DNA of 64,000 bases from UBA8752 sp002336475 (GTDB lineage: Bacteria > Bacteroidota > Bacteroidia > Flavobacteriales_D > Sanyastnellaceae). How positions within the stretch are numbered: position 1 is the first letter of the stretch; each line of letters opens with the position of its first letter. A model generated the notes under the pieces. The model was not told the DNA's origin. It ran no database searches and saw only the letters and a program-made list of their open reading frames with translations. This document shows positions 62,637 to 64,000 of this stretch, in pieces. The DNA is taken from positions 1,798,001-1,862,000 of the forward strand of contig OX044365.1 in assembly GCA_943846755.1 (NCBI GenBank). The letters are read 5' to 3'. Both the position numbers and the translations under genes were made by a program.

Positions 62637-63677
62637 TCAGTCGAGATACCCGAGATCGATGAGACTTTGGGCCGCAGCGACGCCAGCTTCTTCGGCAGGC
62701 CGCGGTTTCCAGCCGTATCGTTTGCGCGCAATGTCGGACGATACGGAAGCCATGTAGCCCAACTCGGCGAGTACAACACGCAGTGAAGGGTCAAACAAAG
62801 AGAAGAACCGCAGCAAGAAGTTGGGCATGGCCATGGTGCCCACTTTTCGGCCTTCTTTGGGGAAGGCGGCTTTAAGTGCCTTTGCCAAATCTCGAAAAGG
62901 AAGGGTGTTGGCGGTGGCAGCAAACCGCTGTCCGTCTGCTTTTTCGTCGTTGAGCACCAGAAAGTGCAGGCTCACAACGTCACGTACGTCCACGGTCGGG
63001 TAGCCCAGGTGGGGGACGCCAGGGAATTCGCCGCGCATCATTTTGAGGACAACGTCACCGCTGGTACCGGCGTCTTTTCGATCGAGGATGGGCCCCAATA
63101 TGAAACCTGGATTGACGGCAGAAACGGCCATTTTCGGCTGTTGCTTGGCCATCAGCCAGAGGTCTTGCTCTGCGAGGGTCTTGCTCTTGATGTAAGCCGA
63201 GATCATGCCGCCATCGAGTTGGGTCCAATCCTTTTCGGTAAAGTCTGTTTTTTGGCGACCATGACCGTACACAATGGCCACGGTAGAGGAGGTTTGCACG
63301 AAACGGTTCACGCCCTCAGCGGCGCATGCGTCGAATACGTTTTTGAGTCCCATTCTGGCGGGCCCGACGACCTCTTGTTCGTCCTTGGGCGCAGCCAAAG
63401 GAAAGGGGGAAGCGACATGCAATGCGGCGTCACAGCCGGCAGCGGCATCCCGCCATCCTTTTGGGGAGAGCAAATCGGCCTCGTGAAAGGTGAGGCGTTT
63501 TAGGGCTTCTTCGGAATCGGCGCCGAGATGTGAAGCGAGCATTTTCCGAACGGAATCGGCGCGCTTCATGGACCGCAATGTGCCACGCACAGTGTGGCCT
63601 TGACGCAAGGCTTCGAGGGTCATGTGTCCACCAAGAAATCCGCTAACCCCAGTGATGAGGAGTGTGTTGTGCTGCAT
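62637..63677 (-). CDS. NAD(P)-dependent SDR-type reductase (dihydroflavonol-reductase-like)
   Basis: About 346 residues from the ATG at 63677 (the frame extends upstream without support). The nucleotide-binding motif is LLITGVSGFLGGHM and the active-site Tyr/Lys pair is in SAYIKSKTLAEQ (YxxxK). The GSGFLGGHM variant and PxxAAP-type segment fit the extended SDR/dihydroflavonol-4-reductase-like group of aldehyde or ketone reductases. The substrate is unknown. It lies 14 bases after the RND gene end on the same strand, and may be co-transcribed with it. Confidence 0.85.
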   Translation of the reverse strand: MQHNTLLITGVSGFLGGHMTLEALRQGHTVRGTLRSMKRADSVRKMLASHLGADSEEALKRLTFHEADLLSPKGWRDAAAGCDAALHVASPFPLAAPKDEQEVVGPARMGLKNVFDACAAEGVNRFVQTSSTVAIVYGHGRQKTDFTEKDWTQLDGGMISAYIKSKTLAEQDLWLMAKQQPKMAVSAVNPGFILGPILDRKDAGTSGDVVLKMMRGEFPGVPHLGYPTVDVRDVVSLHFLVLNDEKADGQRFAATANTLPFRDLAKALKAAFPKEGRKVGTMAMPNFLLRFFSLFDPSLRVVLAELGYMASVSSDIARKRYGWKPRPAEEAGVAAAQSLIDLGYLD

Positions 63678-63691
63678 GCTTACTGTTGCTT

Positions 63692-64000
63692 TCAGGCAGG
63701 GTCGATGGGAAGGCGCTTGAGCCACTTGTAGTCGGCACGGGTCAAGTACCACATCATGATGGGGACAATGACGAGGGTCAGGAAGGTCGCGAAGGTCAAG
63801 CCATAAATGATGGCCCAACTCATGGGTTTCCAGAAGATGTTGTTGTCTCCTCCGATGTAGATTTTGGGGTCGTACTCAGCGAGGAGGCTCACGAAATCCA
63901 CGTTGATTCCAATGGCCAGCGGAAGCAATCCGAGCACGGTGGTGATGGCGGTCAGCAGCACGGGACGCAGACGTGTACGTCCGCCCTTGATGATGAGCGG
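63692..64000 (-). CDS. RND efflux transporter permease, C-terminal end only
   Basis: The visible 102 codons are the last part of a large gene that starts beyond the right edge. They show the segment GRTRLRPVLLTAITTVLGLL with TTVLGLLPLAIGI and the final membrane helices (WAIIYGLTFATFLTLVIVPIMMW), characteristic of the C-terminal half of AcrB-type RND pumps. The insert YDPKIYIGGDNNIFW between helices is present. Export substrate unknown. Confidence 0.88.
   Translation of the reverse strand, partial: PLIIKGGRTRLRPVLLTAITTVLGLLPLAIGINVDFVSLLAEYDPKIYIGGDNNIFWKPMSWAIIYGLTFATFLTLVIVPIMMWYLTRADYKWLKRLPIDPA

Noticed and set aside
1..64000. Mobile elements, CRISPR arrays, rRNA, riboswitches, prophage
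   Set aside because: No transposase, integrase, regularly spaced repeats, rRNA-like segments or known riboswitch cores were recognised on reading both strands; absence by eye is not proof.

Overview
The window reads as a chromosomal segment of a Bacteroidota bacterium, probably marine or flavobacterial-like. Reasons: a SusC/SusD pair, the type IX secretion component PorW/SprE and proteins with type IX style C-terminal sorting domains, several families largely confined to the phylum (DUF4175, DUF4270, DUF4837, DUF3098), an F-type ATP synthase operon that stops at gamma with no atpD/atpC, no visible Shine-Dalgarno sequences, and -7 promoter boxes of the Bacteroidota type (TAnnTTTG and a recurring TAnnTTCG variant). 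The genus cannot be told from the sequence alone. No rRNA, CRISPR array, insertion sequence, phage or integrase was found; genes are densely packed, often with 1-4 base overlaps.

Layout. 1-2.5 kb: left-truncated secreted lamin-tail/OB-fold protein (minus). 2.6-8.75 kb: DUF4175 coiled-coil membrane protein, RsbW-like ATPase, ybeY and mnmG; mnmG is flanked by two perfect 16-bp parS palindromes. 8.9-13.7 kb: an ALDH7-type dehydrogenase, a TlpA-like lipoprotein, and a minus-strand rpiB-M28 peptidase pair. 13.70-14.17 kb: a 477-bp gene-free spacer with hairpins, direct and inverted repeats and degenerate DnaA-box-like words. GC skew changes sign here irrespective of coding strand (C-rich + strand to the left, G-rich to the right), so this is the best candidate for the chromosomal replication origin. 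The parS sites lie 5-7 kb away, as expected for an origin-proximal centromere.

14.2-18.8 kb: a MORN/YwqK-type exported protein, PAS histidine kinase and LytTR response regulator. 18.8-24.1 kb: tRNA-Asn, PfkB kinase, M23 peptidase, PorW and bactofilin. 24.1-31.25 kb: ATP synthase genes (AtpZ-like, AtpI-like, a, c, b, delta, alpha, gamma) followed by an NtrY-like kinase. 31.4-36.1 kb: SusC/SusD and a strong terminator. 36.1-43.7 kb: a cyclase-family hydrolase, a beta-barrel protein, a PLP decarboxylase, and the minus-strand starch synthase-DUF4270-glmS group. 43.9-51.2 kb: panC, tatA, an MltD-like transglycosylase, DUF4837, SlyD-like PPIase, ftsX, DUF3098, uppP, a small lipoprotein and an exported superoxide dismutase. 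51.3-60.6 kb: an AsmA-like protein, a third histidine kinase, tRNA-Leu(CAA), two left-handed beta-helix acyltransferases, a GT56-like transferase, a type IX sorted protein, and an Rrf2 regulator next to an APS reductase. 60.7-64 kb: a PurF-like amidotransferase with a disrupted C terminus, an SDR-type reductase and the tail of an RND efflux pump.

Functionally it is mostly housekeeping: energy, envelope and peptidoglycan (glmS, uppP, ftsX, MltD, M23, bactofilin), secretion, and signalling. The points most worth following are the putative origin with its paired parS sites, the single-base frameshift in the PurF-like gene, two structured leaders (between starch synthase and DUF4270, and before panC), and the exported superoxide dismutase.
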